A stretch of 64,000 bases of DNA from positions 34,627,477 to 34,691,476 of the forward strand of contig CM037789.1 of assembly GCA_021229015.1 (NCBI GenBank). Reading direction: 5' to 3'. Both the position numbers and the translations under genes were made by a program. How positions within the stretch are numbered: the stretch's first letter is position 1; each line of letters opens with the position of its first letter. The notes under the pieces are model-generated. The model saw only the letters and a list, made by a program, of their open reading frames with translations. It searched no databases and had not been told where the DNA came from. The DNA is from Solen grandis (lineage: Eukaryota; Mollusca; Bivalvia; Adapedonta; Solenidae). Below, in pieces: positions 22,683 to 32,686 of this stretch.

Positions 22683-23667
22683 CTGGAACACCCGGCGGGA
22701 CATTATTTTTTGGAACTTAGAATGAGTAAATTTACAATTGCAACTTTGCGGGGTGTAGTTGAGAAGTTCTGTAACTAATACACTTAAAATTTGCAACGAA
22801 TTTCGATAAAACAGTTTAAACGTTGCAACTTTAATTTCTAAATCCCTTTTGGGACTGTACATTTGGAGTCGCAACTGTAATTGTAACTGGTATTTACAGT
22901 TTAAACTGCACATTGTTCAACTTTGTCGCGCTTTTTTTTTTGTCGTTGCAACTGGATCTCTATACAATGATCAATATTTATATTTAGTCCGGTCTAACCG
23001 TATTTTTCCAATCAAGAGTTTTAATGTTAATATAATCTAAAACCAATATCAAGCGGAGTACATTAACTTTGCATCAGATAATTTTTTCTTTTTTCGGGTG
23101 TAACTAAAACTTATGCCCCAACCCCTCGTTCTCCCCTACTACTCGGTCAGCAGGTTCGCAATTTAAATATTAACCTCGCCAGATAGCTTTAAATTAGGTC
23201 GTGCTGCCTCGCAACAGTAACAATTGCTTTTTGTTTTTTTTAACGTCCCACAGACAGTATTTCATTCTTTTTTTGACTATGTCTTTTTTAGACACATAAA
23301 AATCTGCCGCACTGCAGTATCACGCCATACTCGAGATATATGTAGTGGCATGAAACCACACCTTTTCACTTTATCCTACACCTGGATTGTCCTTAATCTG
23401 AGTGCCAAGCAAAGGGGGTTTTTAAAACCACCCGAATTCCACAAACTACTTTGCACTAAATAATAATTAAATTCTTAAACTAAGTAATACACATCCCCCA
23501 TGCTATTTTATGAAACATTTAAGTACATACAAGCAGAAAAGAATTATTACCTTTAAAAACTAACAAAAAGTGTTAAGAATAAGTATTAAGTATTAAAGAT
23601 TCTTAGCGCTAAGAATTGTTAGTGAAATTCGACCCAGTACCATGTTTACACGTCGCGGGCCCTTTAC
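22683..23667. other. Intron, with a second SINE copy inside
   Basis: The sequence around 22790-22940 contains several GTTGCAACT/GCAACTGTAA elements forming weak inverted pairs. The SINE at 23226-23430 lies within. Nothing else is recognisable. Confidence 0.35.
23226..23430 (-). mobile_element. tRNA-derived SINE, second family, copy 2 (5'-truncated)
   Basis: It shares AACGTCCCACAGACAGTA, CTGCAGTATCACGCC, ATGAAACCACACC, TTATCC and AGTGCCAAGCAA with the element at 20578-20925, in the same order and orientation. The tRNA-like head is missing. Confidence 0.6.
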
Positions 23668-23757
23668 CTTCCGATTCCGGGAGAGCAACATGTAACAGAA
23701 AGAAATACCAATCATACCATCAGTCCTTTTGGGCGAATTGATACATATGGGTGACAT
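23668..23757 (-). CDS. Candidate exon of the VWDE-like gene, most upstream
   Basis: Acceptor GTTGTCGTTCAG ends at 23758 and donor GTAAAG begins at 23667 after CGGAAG. The 90-nt exon reads MSPICINSPKRTDGMIGISF and onward, with two cysteines. It is phase 0 at both ends, so it joins the 22591-22682 exon without a frame change. I do not recognise the segment by itself; it is included because of the splice sites and phase. Confidence 0.3.
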
Positions 23758-24654
23758 CTGAACGACAACCCCTCTCAAAACCCTTTTTTATCCTCAAAGA
23801 AATAGAATTTGAAACAATATATCTTTTCATATAGAGGGAAAAATTAAAAATACGAAAATAAAAAATAACAACTTCCCTTGCATACATCTTAAAAGACGAA
23901 ACGCAATCATATATGTCAAATACAAAAGTACAAACAACTTTTCAAACAAAATTAACCGGGCCATCCAAAAGTTTAAAAGCTGAAAGCCTTTCACGTATTT
24001 TAGATAAAACTGCAACTGTTTATTTCAACTGTAACTGAATTTGTCAATTTTTTCTGGTATGCGTTAATGAAGCAACGCAAGTTCATCACTACCTGTACAA
24101 TCTAGTCAAATTATTTCTGTAAGTTGTTCAGTGATAGGGCCTGATACATGGAAAGAACAACAAAAACAACAACAACTCAATAACCCAAAAAGGGGAAACA
24201 ACAAACAACAAAAAAAAAAATTCATGTACAAAAATTACCATCACGGCTCACCCTTTTTTAGCATTCCCCTGGTGTTACAGTTACTAGGAAGTATTTACAA
24301 CGAATGTTTCTACAGTTTGTTCTTGTTGGCCACAAATATAGGGTCCAGGGAAACTCTCGCTTAATTTTCCCGGGTTTTTCAGAGATTCAACATGAAATTT
24401 TTCCCAAAGTGACGTCTTTTTCCCGGGCCCAAAACAATATAAACAAAAAAATGAAAATCGTATTTTCTTATACCAAGTGTTTCTATTAAAAATACCGGTA
24501 AGATGAAAAACTCTTTTTTAATATTTGGATATACCATCAACAAACAAAAGTTGTATTTTACGAGTTATCGTTCATAATCGTGGATAAAAATAAAAATTGA
24601 AAAAAAAATCCCCCTCTCTATTTTTTACTACTTTTTCGCCGCACAATATCGATA
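23758..24654. other. No supported gene
   Basis: AT-rich sequence with short homopolymers. Open frames at 24131-24364 and 24304-24489 are low complexity and lack motifs. Base smearing fades out near 24.5 kb. Confidence 0.35.
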
Positions 24655-25190
24655 TTTTTACAGACTTTAAATGTGTCTGCACAAAGTTAGCCTATTACTA
24701 AGTTAATAGGCTAAAATTTTTTTATAAATTTGGCCTATTTAGCTTTTGTACATTTGTAGTACATAGACTATTTTTTTATCCTATTTATAAAGTGAATATG
24801 CTACAACATTCTGCCCGTTTATTCTATTTAACGTTTAAAGGCTAGTATATTAATTAGACCACTTAGCCTATTTAACCTATGTAGAGCATAGGCTACAACT
24901 TTTGGTCTATCAAGCCTATGTAGGACATAGGCTTTTATTTTCATCCTACAACATTCTGCCAGTTTATACTTTTTATCATATCTAACTGAAAAAGGCTAAG
25001 TATATGAAACTATTTAGACTATTTTACAAATGTAGTGAATAGGCTACGACATTCAGCACATTTTTTCTATCTAGCCTATTTAAATTAAAAAAGGCTATGA
25101 CAATTAGCCCATTTATCCCGTTAGGCACGCTCAGCCTAATTACTTATAAAATTAAGTCCGTTTATCCTAATTAGCCGATTAAAATTTAAA
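24655..25190 (+). repeat. Degenerate tandem repeat built on 'tagcctattta'
   Basis: The words AGCCTATTTA, ATAGGCTA and CTACAACATTCTGCC recur every 60-100 bp. Several are inverted relative to each other (TAGCCTAT and ATAGGCTA), so the block can fold into many small hairpins. Confidence 0.6.
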
Positions 25191-25500
25191 AACTAAGTAT
25201 TTTCTGGAACATGTGTGTGTCACCTGCTGATTCGTGGCGGAAAAAGTGTGACAAAACAGACAGCCCAGACGGAACGGACATGTGGACTTGCTTCACTTAC
25301 TGTTAAATTTTAAACGGGTATAAAAGCTCATTACTTTTACTTTTTTTTCAACAATACAATGTTGCAAATTTTGAAGCATGTCCCATGATTATACCACAAT
25401 GTTACAGACATAACGTTTTTTAAAGACTCAGTATGTTTATAAACATTGTTAAAAAACACATTTTTAATTTGAGTAGATCGATATATTAAATGATAAATAC

Positions 25501-25526
25501 CCCCCCCCCACCCCCCAAAAAAAAAA

Positions 25527-25559
<33 letters not shown>

Positions 25560-25606
25560 AACAAACAACAACAAAAAAACAAACAAACAACAACAACAAA
25601 AATGTT
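25501..25606 (+). repeat. C-run and (AAC)n/(AAAC)n microsatellite
   Basis: CCCCCCCCCACCCCCC is followed by an A-run and then (AAC)n with interspersed AAAC. It produces spurious low-complexity open frames on the minus strand. Confidence 0.9.
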
Positions 25607-25867
25607 TTTTTCTTCTCAGTCCGTTTCTGCATGATATGGTAAATAATTTACACATATCATAATAAAAAAATGTATTTTCGTTCTTTTAGTCCTTTTTTTT
25701 TATCGGCGCCAAGCTGGACATAACGGTACAAAATAAAAAAAAAATACCCATAACTAAAATTTACAGAGTAAAAAACTCACTAAAACCTTATCATAACCTT
25801 ATCATAGTATTATGTTATAATTTTTTTCATAATATCATATTCGGTATATAAGATCGCTTTTTGTGCG

Positions 25868-26105
25868 GTTACAGTCGTGGACTACAAATCTCTCAGTCCC
25901 TCACCGCTGTGGGTTCGAATCCCGGTAGGTACTTCGGATTTTTCATGTGAGGAAGCCTTCCAGCTGGCTTGCGGTAGGTCGGTGGTTCTACCCGGGTACC
26001 TCTGTGTACTCGGGTCTTCCTCCACCTGTAATTAGCTGGACGCCGCTTTTTGATTGAAATACTATCGCAGCGACGGTAAACCCCAATACAACAATAACAA
26101 CAACA
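25868..26105 (+). mobile_element. tRNA-derived SINE with Meta-like central domain, copy 2 (intact)
   Basis: The tRNA-like head carries a B box, GGTTCGAATCC, at 25912-25922. The central block CTTGCGGTAGGTCGGTGGTT through GGGTCTTCCTCCACCTG corresponds to the conserved domain of metazoan Meta-SINEs. The element ends with CGACGGTAAACCCCAATACA and a (CAA)n tail at about 26082-26105. It is transcribed by Pol III in related families. Confidence 0.75.
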
Positions 26106-26255
26106 TCGCTTTTTGTGATTCTTAATATCATGCATTAGAGTCCCAGAACCTTGAAATGTCTCAGAAACACTGTAGGAAATTATAAAAAAAGTTCCGCCCC
26201 GTTTTAATATTCCATTTTTCAAAATAGGAGTAGCTAAGCACGGGTACTTTAAGTA

Positions 26256-26361
26256 TAGGTTAGTGTTTTTTAGTAAGCATTAATGAAATTAAATCGGTCT
26301 GGCGCGGCGCAGCCGCGCGACCGATTTAATGGATTAATGCTTACTAAATAACACTAACCTA
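26256..26361. repeat. 106-bp near-perfect palindrome with GC-rich centre
   Basis: The left arm 26256-26299 (TAGGTTAGTG...AAATCGGTC) pairs with the right arm 26319-26361 (GACCGATTTAAT...CACTAACCTA) with only a few mismatches. The spacer TGGCGCGGCGCAGCCGCGC is itself self-complementary. It could be a foldback element or a collapsed pair of terminal inverted repeats. Confidence 0.85.
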
Positions 26362-26423
26362 CTTAGTGTTTGAAATTATGTTTTGCAACTTAACGCAGTC
26401 TCACATTCCAAATATAGTATTGA

Positions 26424-26616
26424 TTTTTTGTGACTCCGCCCTATTCACGTGTTCCCGGCGTGAATTACATCACGTGACATGTAACATGTTATGTCAAAGG
26501 TCAATGCGTCGCTCTAGCTGTGTAATGATTTTTGAGACTCCGCCTATCCACCTGTTTCCCGGCGGACATGTAACATGATATGTCAAAGGTCAAGCGTTGC
26601 TCTAGCTGTGTAGAGC
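26424..26616 (+). repeat. Tandem duplication of ~100 bp
   Basis: Two copies, 26424-26523 and 26527-26616, share GACTCCGCC, TGTTCCCGGCG/TGTTTCCCGGCG, GACATGTAACATG, TATGTCAAAGGTCAA and GCTCTAGCTGTGTA. The first copy holds an extra segment with ACATCACGTGACATG. Confidence 0.75.
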
Positions 26617-26751
26617 TACGCTCGGGGAGGCTGAAAAAATGAGCATTGAACCGGACCCCGACTTTGATCTCTTCGGCAAAAAAGTGTTGAAAGATTATAT
26701 TATTATACTGTTTAGAAACGTTCATTTATTTTCACCTATATATATGTTATT

Positions 26752-26954
26752 ACGGCTTTCCGCAAACCTGCGGAAAACGTATAGGGTTTGTTATGTTTCT
26801 TCTTCTTATTAGGTTTTCGCATCGCTGGGCGAAAACCTATTGTTCTTCTTCTGTTTTATTTTTAGGTTTTCGCCTCTGCAGGGCGAAAACCTATTGTTCT
26901 TCTTCTGTTGATTTGTTTTTTTTTTAGGTTTTCGCCTCTGCAGGGCGAAAACCT
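26752..26954 (+). repeat. Stacked 5' hairpin tips of repeat family 1
   Basis: Three hairpins of the form AGGTTTTCGC-N8/9-GCGAAAACCT lie at 26811-26838, 26864-26892 and 26926-26954, with a relative at 26752-26778 (TTTCCGC/GCGGAAA). The three main tips are each followed by TTCTTCTTCTG and a T-rich run. The pattern suggests successive insertions into, or truncated copies of, the same element start. Confidence 0.75.
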
Positions 26955-29148
26955 ACTGTTCTTCTTCTGTTGATTTGTTTTTTTTTTTTATTTTTATTAT
27001 TTTCCAATTCCACCCATTTTTGTGTCCACCTAGCGGCCAGATGAAAAAAGCTACAGCTATGAAATTTTGGGCATGGAGTCATCTTTATCTGAACATGTGC
27101 CTAAATGGTCAAACTTTTCACTTTTGTTTCTGATTTAGCCACTAGGGGGCGCAATGCATGTAATCACTTTTTTGCTAATAACTCAAAAATTTGAATCCTG
27201 ATTTCGATGCGGTTTTTTACATAATGTTCCTTGTTGACAGCCCAATCAAATATGATGGAAATCTCATCATCGGGTACGGGAAAAAAATTGTTCTAGGAGA
27301 GGTTGAATGTTCGAACCTTGGAAAAAAGTGAAATATGAGGGTAGGTCTACGAAAAACCTTCCCACTTTTGTTAGAGATCAGATAGAAGAATTCTGTTTGC
27401 TGCATACGATTTGCAAGACATATACGCACAAAATATATGGGGTGGCGAATTTAGGAAATGCGTGGTTTGTCCTCTAGAAAAGGTCAAACTTCACTAAATT
27501 TTAGGAAAAATTAAAATTTCAAAAACATGTTTTTGTCGCTCCTGACTTTATTTTCTGTTCATTCTTCATGATATTTTCACACAATATGTATTGTTATGTT
27601 TGAAAGGGCCTCACAATAAAAAAATTAAAACAAATTTGAAAAGGTCAAGGTCATATTACGATTATTGTGTTTTTATTCGGCCACAAATAGCTCCAAAACT
27701 AAAAATATTTAATTGAGAATATATGAACAAAAGTTTTAGTTCTTCAAGAGCTCTTTCTAGTGATGTTTAGTTTTTGAAGATCGGACCTGATTTGGTCATT
27801 ATACGGCAGTCCAAAGTTTGATCCTTTTTTGGAATAATAGTAAATCAGGTTTTATGCTTCAAATTCTGATACATAAGAATAAAAAGTTTGACTTGTGCGA
27901 CTAGTATACTTGATTGAACTATTTGCTGCTTTGCTAGGTACCAAACAGTAAAATTTTAATCAATTTTCTATCTCATTTTGCCGCTAGGGGGCGCTTTTCT
28001 TGAAATCATTCTTTGCTTATAACTCAAAAAGTTGAAGCCTGATCCAAATGCGGTTAATTGAATTATGTTCCTTGTTGATAGCCTAATAAAATATGATAGT
28101 TTCTAGGTATGAGTGGCTGAAACTTTTTGAGCTAGTAACGGAAGGTTGAAAGTTCGAATCTCGTAAAAAAACTGCAATGAGGGTAGGTCTACGAAAAACC
28201 TATCCATTTTTGTTAGAAATCAGATAGAAGAATTCTGTTTGCTGCAAATGATTTGCAAGACATATACGCACAAAAATATATGGGGTGGCGAATTCAAGAA
28301 ATGCATGGTTTGTCCTCTAGAAAAAGGTCAAACTTCACTAAATTTTAGGAAAAATTAAAATTTCAAAAACATGTTTTTTTGTCGCTCCTGACTTTATTTT
28401 CTGTTCATTCTTCATGAAATTTTCACAAGTTATGTATTGTTATGTTTGAAAGGGCCTCACAATTAAAAAGTTAAAAAACATTGAAAAGGTCAAGGTCATA
28501 TTACGATAATTGTGTTTTTATTCGGCCCCAAAGTGCTCCAAATCTAAAAATATTTCAATTAGAGAATATGAATAAAAGTTTTAGTTCTAAATAGTTCTTT
28601 CGTATAATGTTTAGTTTTTGAAGATCGGACTTGATCTTTTCATTTTACGGCAATCCAAAGTTTGATCCTTGAATTGTTATTCAGTATTTATGCTTAAAAT
28701 TGTGGTATATAAGAAAAAGAATGTTCGATTAGTGTGACTTATATACTTGTTTGAACTATTTGCTGCATTTCTAGGTAACTAATTGTAAAATATTTATCTT
28801 TTTTTTTCTCATTTTGCCGCTAGATGACGCTTTGCTTAAAATCACTCTTTTGCCTATAACTCAAAACGTTAAAGTCTAATTGAAATGCGGTTTTCAGCAT
28901 TTTGTTCCTTGTTGACAGCACCACAGAATGTATGTGATGTGATGATAGGGTATGGGGAAATATTTGCGCTAGAGGAGTTTGAATGTTCTAACATTAAAAA
29001 AAAAAAAAAAAAAAACTGTGCAAATGAGAGTAGGTCTTCAAAAAACCTTTGCGTTCTGTTTCATATTAAAAATTGTGGCTGAGTTGAAATAAAGTGTTCA
29101 AGTTGATTAGGTTAAAAGCGAAAACCAAGATACCGCTTGCGGTTCTAG
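26926..29148 (+). repeat. Family 1 unit 1
   Basis: It runs from the third hairpin tip to a CTAG-ending stem-loop at 29145-29148. It contains nearly three ~840-bp sub-units marked by the CCRCTAGGGGGCGC motif (27139, 27981, 28817), the AATGTTCGAA/AAGTTCGAA motif, the TCAAGGTCA half-site and TTTAGTTTTTGAAGATCGGA. No protein-coding frame was found. Confidence 0.85.
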
Positions 29149-31326
29149 TTTATTTTTATTATTTTTCCAATTCCACCCATTTTTGTGTCCAGCCTAGCGG
29201 GCCCGATGAAAAAAGCTACAGCTATGAAATTTTGGGCATGGAGTCATCTTTATCTGAACATGTGCCTAAATGGTCCAAAATTTTTCACTTTTTTTCTGAT
29301 TTAGCCACTAGGGGCGCAATGCATGTAATCGCTGTTTTGCTAATAACTCAAAAATTTGAAACCTGATTTAGATGCGGTTTTTACATAATGTTCCTTGTTG
29401 ACAAGCCCAATCAAATATGATGGAAATCTCATCATCGAGTACGGGGAAAAAAATTGTTTCTAGGAGGGGTTGAATGTTCGAACCTTGGAAAAAAGTGAAA
29501 TAATGAGGGTAGGGCTACGAAAAACCTTCCCACTTTTGTTAGAGATCAGATAGAAGAATTCTGTTTGCTGCATACGATTTGCAAGACATATACGCACAAA
29601 ATATATGGGGTGGCGAATTTAGGAAATGCGTGGTTTGTCCTCTAGAAAAGGTCAAACTTCACTAAATTTTAGGAAAAATTAAAATTTCAAAAACATGTTT
29701 TTGTCGCTCCTGACTTTATTTTCTGTTCATTCTTCATGATATTTTCACACAATATGTAAATTTCTATGTTTGAAAGGGCCTCACAATAAAAAAATTAAAG
29801 AAATTTGAAAAAGGGCAAGGTCATAAATTTAAAGATTATTGTGTTTTTATTCGGCCACAAATAGCTCCAAAACTAAAAATTTTCATTGAGAGTATATGAA
29901 CAAAAGTTTTAGTTCTTAAAGAGCTCTTTCCAGTGATGTTTAGTTTTTGAAGATCGGACTTGATTTTGGGCATTATACGGCAGTCCAAAGTTTGATCCTT
30001 TTTTGGAATAATTGTAAATCAGGTTTTATGCTTCAAATTCTGATACACAAGAATAAAATGTTTGACTTGTGCGACTAGTATACTTGAATTTAACTATTTG
30101 CTGCTTTGCTAGGTACCAAACAGTAAAACTTTAATCAATTTTCTATCTCATTTTGCCGCTAGGGGGCGCTTTTCTTGAAATCATTCTTTTGCTTATAACT
30201 CAAAAGGTTGAAGCCTGATCCAAATGCGGTTAATTGAATTATGTTCCTTGTTGATAGCCTAATAAAATATGATAGTTTCTAGGTATGAGTGGCTGAAACT
30301 TTTTGAGCTAGTAACGGAAGGCTTGAAAGTTCGAATCTCGTAAAAAAACTGCAAATGAGGGTAGGTCTACGAAAAACCTATCCATTTTTGTTAGAAATCA
30401 GATAGAAGAATTCTGTTTGCTGCAAATGATTTGCAAGACATATACGCACAAAATATATGGGTGGCGAATTTAAGAAATGCATGGTTTGTCCTCTGAAAAG
30501 GTCAAACTTCACTAAATTTTAGGAAAAATTCAAATTTCAAAAACATGTTTTTTTGTCGCTCTGACTTTATTTTCTGTTCATTCTTCATGAAATTTTCACA
30601 AGTTATGTATTGTTATGTTTGAAAGGGCCTCACAATTAAAAAGTTAAAAAACAATTGAAAAGGTCAAGGTCATATTACGATAATTGTGTTTTTATTCGGC
30701 CCAAATGCTCCAAAATCTAAAAATATTTCATTGAGAGTATATGAACAAAAGTTTTAGTTCTAAAAGTTCTTTCGAATATGTTTAGTTTTTGAAGATCGGA
30801 CTTGATCTTTTCATTTTACGGCATCCAAAGTTTGATCCTTTTTGGAATAATTGTTATTCAGGTTTATGCTTAAAATTGTGATAATAAAAAAAAGAATGTT
30901 CGATAGTGCGACTTTTATACTTGATTGAACTATTTGCTGCATTTCTAGGTATAATTGTAAAAATTTTAAACATTTTTTTTTCTCATTTTGCCGTAGAGGG
31001 CGCTTTGTTAAAATCACTCTTTTGCCTATAACTCAAAAGTTAAAGTCTATTGAAATGCGGTTTTCAGCATTTGTTCCTTGTTGACAGCACCACTAAATGT
31101 GATGTGATTGAGATAGGGTTGGGGAAATTTGCGCTAGAGGTTGAATGTTCTAACATTCCAAAAAAAAAACAAAAAAAAAAAAAAACAAACAAAAAATGTG
31201 CAAATGAGAGTAGGTCTTCAAAAAACCTTTGCGTTCTGTTTCATATTAAAATTGTGGCTGAGTTGAAATAAAGTGTTCAAGTTGATTAGGTTAAAAGCGA
31301 AAACCAAGTACCGCTTGCGGTTCTAG
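29149..31326 (+). repeat. Family 1 unit 2, near-identical copy of unit 1
   Basis: It is collinear with unit 1 at an offset of about 2164-2180 bp and differs mainly by single-base insertions and deletions. The region 30450-31060 lacks many single bases present in unit 1. It ends at CTAG 31323-31326 after ACCGCTTGCGGTT. Confidence 0.85.
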
Positions 31327-32686
31327 TTAGGTTTTCGCCCCGCAGTGCGAAAACCTATTGTTCTTCTTCTGTTTTATTTTTTTTTTTTTTTTTATTATTT
31401 TTCTAACCTTTTTTTGTGAACGGCATATCACCATGATAGAAAAAAGTCACATGTATGAAATTTTTAATCAGTTATTAGCACTATCTTTAAAATGATCCTA
31501 ACGTTGAGAAAATTTTCATTTTGTCTTACTTTTCCGCCAGGGGGCGTTTTGATGAAATTATTAATGGCTAATAACTCATTATTTGAGGTCCGATTCAATA
31601 CGGTTTTTTGCATTTTTCCTTGTTGAAGCCAATAAAATATGATAGGTTTCGAGGACGTGTCGCGTAAAGTATTTGAGCTACAGGAGGTTGAAAGTTCGAA
31701 CCTCGCAAAAAACTGTGCAAATGAGGTAGGTCTAGGAAAAACCTACCATTTTTGTTAGAGATCAGTAGAAGAATTCTATTTGCTGCAATGATTTGCAAGA
31801 CATATACGCACAAAATATATGGGTGGCGAATTTAGGAAATGTATGGTTTGTCCTCTGGAAACGGTCAAACTTCACTAAATTTTAGGAAAATTTAAAGTTT
31901 CAAAAACATGTTTTTTATCGCTTCTGACTGTATTTTTGTTAATTCTCATGATATTTTCACAAGTTATGTATTGTTATGTCTAAAAGGGATCACAATTAAA
32001 AAGTTAAAAAATAAATGAAAAGGTCAAGGTCATATACGATTATTGTGTTTTTATTCGGCCACAAATAGCTCCAAAACTAAAAATATTTCATTGAGAGTAT
32101 ATGAACAAAAGTTTTAGTTCTTAAAGAGTTCTTTCCAATGATGTTTAGTTTTTGAAGATCGGACTTGATTTGGTCATTATACGGCAGTCCAAAGTTTGAT
32201 CCTTTTGGGAATAATTGTAAATCAGGTTTTATGCTTCAAATTCTGATACATAAGAATAAAAAGTTTGACATGTGCGACTAGTATACTTGATTGAACTATT
32301 TGCTGCTTTGCTAGGTACCTAACAGTAAAAATTTTAATCAATTTTCTTTCTCATTTTGCCGATAGGGGCGCTTTTTTTAAAATCATTCTTTTGCTTATAA
32401 CTCAAAAAGTTGAAGTCCGATTCGAATGCGGTTTTTTGCATTCTGTTCCCTGTTGATAGCCTAATAACATATGATAGGATTCGAGGTCCGTGTGGCTGAA
32501 AGCTTTTGAGCTACAGAAGGTTGAATGTTCGAACCTCGCAAAAAAAAAAAACAACTGTCCAAATGAGGGTAGGTCTTCAGAAACCTTTTCGTTCTGTTTC
32601 ATATTGAAAATTGTGGCTGAGATGAAATAAAGTGTTCAAGTGGATTAGGTTAAAAGCGAAAACCAAGATACCGCTTGCGGTTCTAG
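31327..32686 (+). repeat. Family 1 unit 3
   Basis: It opens with a hairpin tip AGGTTTTCGC...GCGAAAACCT (about 31328-31358) and ends at CTAG 32683-32686. The body is a diverged version of units 1 and 2, with ACGGCATATCACCATGATAG near its start and one complete sub-unit. Confidence 0.8.

Noticed and set aside
25337..25655. Cys- or Leu-rich minus-strand frames
   Set aside because: Translation of the (AAC)n/(AAAC)n microsatellite and C-run.
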